A stretch of 64,000 bases of DNA from Pedobacter sp. Leaf250 (GTDB lineage: Bacteria > Bacteroidota > Bacteroidia > Sphingobacteriales > Sphingobacteriaceae), in NCBI RefSeq assembly GCF_920984735.1, contig NZ_CAKLBU010000009.1, forward strand, positions 124,001-188,000, read 5' to 3'. Positions 62,937 to 64,000 of this stretch are shown in pieces. Made by a program: the position numbers and the translations under genes. Under the pieces are notes generated by a model. The model worked only from the letters and a program-made list of their open reading frames with translations, searched no databases and was not told where the DNA came from. How positions within the stretch are numbered: the first letter of the stretch is position 1; every line of letters begins with the position of its first letter.

Positions 62937-63007
62937 TGTCCGATAGTATAAGGGTAGTACAACGGTTTTTGGTACCGTTTGTCTTGGTTCGAATCCAGGT
63001 CGGACAA
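62937..63007 (+). tRNA. tRNA-Gln (TTG)
   Basis: A 71-base cloverleaf. The acceptor TGTCCGA pairs with TCGGACA; the anticodon arm ACGGT-TTTTGGT-ACCGT gives anticodon TTG; the T arm is CTTGG-TTCGAAT-CCAGG; the discriminator is A. CCA is not encoded (CGA follows). A hairpin with eight T residues follows. Confidence 0.96.
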
Positions 63008-63021
63008 CGAAAATTTTAATG

Positions 63022-63060
63022 TCGGATCGTGTTTGTAAAATGACATGATCCGATTTTTTT
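63022..63060 (+). terminator. Terminator between tRNA-Gln and prs
   Basis: TCGGATCGTGT (63022-63032) pairs with ACATGATCCGA (63043-63053), with one G-U, and is followed by a run of T residues. Confidence 0.9.
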
Positions 63061-63081
63061 TAACCGTAAACTACACGGATC

Positions 63082-64000
63082 ATGCCATTGCAGTTTAACC
63101 CGGTAAAGTTATTTTCCGGAACAGGTTCTAGAGGACTATCACTAAAAATTGCTGAAAGTTACGGCAAACCACTTGGTGATGTAACCATTCACAAATTCAG
63201 TGATGGTGAGTTTCAACCTTCTTTTGATGAATCGATCCGCGGCTGCGATGTTTTTTTAATCCAATCTACTTATCAGCCTAGCGATAATTTAATGGAGCTT
63301 TTGCTAATGGTTGATGCTGCTAAAAGAGCATCGGCACATTATATTACTGCAGTTGTTCCATATTATGGTTTAGCCCGCCAAGATAGAAAAGATAAACCCC
63401 GTGTAGCAATCGGTGCTAAATTGGTAGCTAATTTATTAAAGTCTGCAGGTATCCACCGCATCATGACGATGGATTTACATGCAGCACAGATACAAGGTTT
63501 TTTTGATATTCCGGTAGATCACTTAGATGGATCGGTAATTTTTGTTCCTTATATCAAAAGCTTGAATCTGCCGAATTTGACTATTGCATCACCAGATATG
63601 GGTGGTTCATATAGAGCTCGTACTTTTGCGAAATTTTTTAATGCAGAAGTTATTATTTGCGATAAACGCCGTAAACGTGCCAATGAAATCGAATCAATGT
63701 CGATAATTGGTGATGTAACCGGGCAGGATGTAGTGTTGATAGATGATATTTGTGATACCGCCGGAACATTATCAAAAGCTGCAGCTTTGATTATGGAAAA
63801 TGGAGCGGCCAGTGTAAGAGCAGTTTGTACACATGCTGTATTATCTGGTAAGGCTGTAGAAACGGTTGAAAATTCTGTTTTAACTGAATTAATCGTAACA
63901 GATACTATTCCGTTAAGGGTAGAGAGTGAAAAAATTAGAGTGCTAAGTACAGCAAGTTTATTTGCAAGAGCAATTGCTAATGTAAATGAACATGGTTCGA
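63082..64000 (+). CDS. prs: Ribose-phosphate pyrophosphokinase, N-terminal 306 codons (runs off window)
   Basis: The open frame from ATG 63082 continues past the right edge. It shows the PRPP synthetase features: VKLFSGTGSRGLSLKIAESYG start, FSDGEFQPSFDESIRGCDVFLIQST, the catalytic flexible-loop segment YYGLARQDRKDKPR, MDLHAAQIQGFFDIPVDHL and the PRPP-binding VVLIDDICDTAGTL. It makes PRPP from ribose-5-phosphate and ATP for nucleotide, His and Trp synthesis. It should need only a few more codons to reach the usual length of about 310. It is preceded by the terminator of tRNA-Gln, so either read-through or a separate promoter within 22 bases is needed. Confidence 0.97.
   Translation, partial: MPLQFNPVKLFSGTGSRGLSLKIAESYGKPLGDVTIHKFSDGEFQPSFDESIRGCDVFLIQSTYQPSDNLMELLLMVDAAKRASAHYITAVVPYYGLARQDRKDKPRVAIGAKLVANLLKSAGIHRIMTMDLHAAQIQGFFDIPVDHLDGSVIFVPYIKSLNLPNLTIASPDMGGSYRARTFAKFFNAEVIICDKRRKRANEIESMSIIGDVTGQDVVLIDDICDTAGTLSKAAALIMENGAASVRAVCTHAVLSGKAVETVENSVLTELIVTDTIPLRVESEKIRVLSTASLFARAIANVNEHGS

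Noticed and set aside
1..64000. Insertion sequences, prophage or integrative element borders
   Set aside because: No transposase, integrase, recombinase or phage structural gene was found, and the tRNA genes have no partial 3' copies that would mark attachment sites.

Overview
The window looks like a chromosome segment of a Pedobacter-like member of the Sphingobacteriaceae (Bacteroidota). The DNA is A/T rich. It carries two SusC/SusD pairs, an ECF sigma/FecR pair, TonB-linked receptors with carboxypeptidase-like N-terminal domains, a non-mevalonate-type bacterial carotenoid set with a CrtYcd-type lycopene cyclase, two DUF2723 membrane proteins, and promoter elements of the Bacteroidota TAnnTTTG type. 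I see no transposase, integrase, phage or CRISPR genes.

Layout. 1-3951 (minus strand): a tripartite RND efflux operon (TetR regulator, TolC-type channel, adaptor, 5' part of the pump). 4116-10574: a scattered carotenoid region (crtZ, crtI, a fused lycopene cyclase, a small exported protein) mixed with murB, a lipoprotein gene, an ECF sigma factor and a cytochrome b5-like protein; phytoene synthase is absent. 10589-18057: an outer-membrane receptor diverging from a two-component system, then a PAP2 phosphatase and an LtaS-like membrane phosphotransferase. 18194-20495: two tandem flavodoxin-fold oxidoreductases, one with a secretion signal, below an AraC regulator gene broken by a one-base deletion. 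20675-27919: two tRNA-Asn genes, a PfkB kinase, an esterase, DUF1801, DUF808, a SulP transporter, DNA polymerase IV, a decayed lipoprotein gene and a single-domain response regulator.

28245-45900 is a complete starch/maltodextrin locus. A LacI-type regulator is followed by two long perfect palindromes. Next come SusC, SusD and SusE (outer-membrane capture and import), a SusA-like GH13, beta-phosphoglucomutase, a GH65 phosphorylase, an exported GH13, an SLC45-type MFS transporter and a lipoprotein GH13. The inferred route is: surface and periplasmic cleavage of alpha-glucan to maltose, import by the MFS carrier, phosphorolysis to glucose plus beta-glucose-1-phosphate, and isomerisation to glucose-6-phosphate. 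A third copy of the palindrome core lies inside the SusA-like gene.

46030-54631 holds an ECF sigma, FecR, SusC (with STN domain) and SusD unit of unknown substrate, followed by an S10 peptidase. 55092-64000 holds accA, two large tandem DUF2723 proteins, tRNA-Gln and the 5' part of prs.

The most unusual non-coding feature is the number of short repetitive and hairpin elements in gene junctions. Several different families occur, and two of them appear to have been absorbed into the start of a coding region (pgmB and the second GH13).
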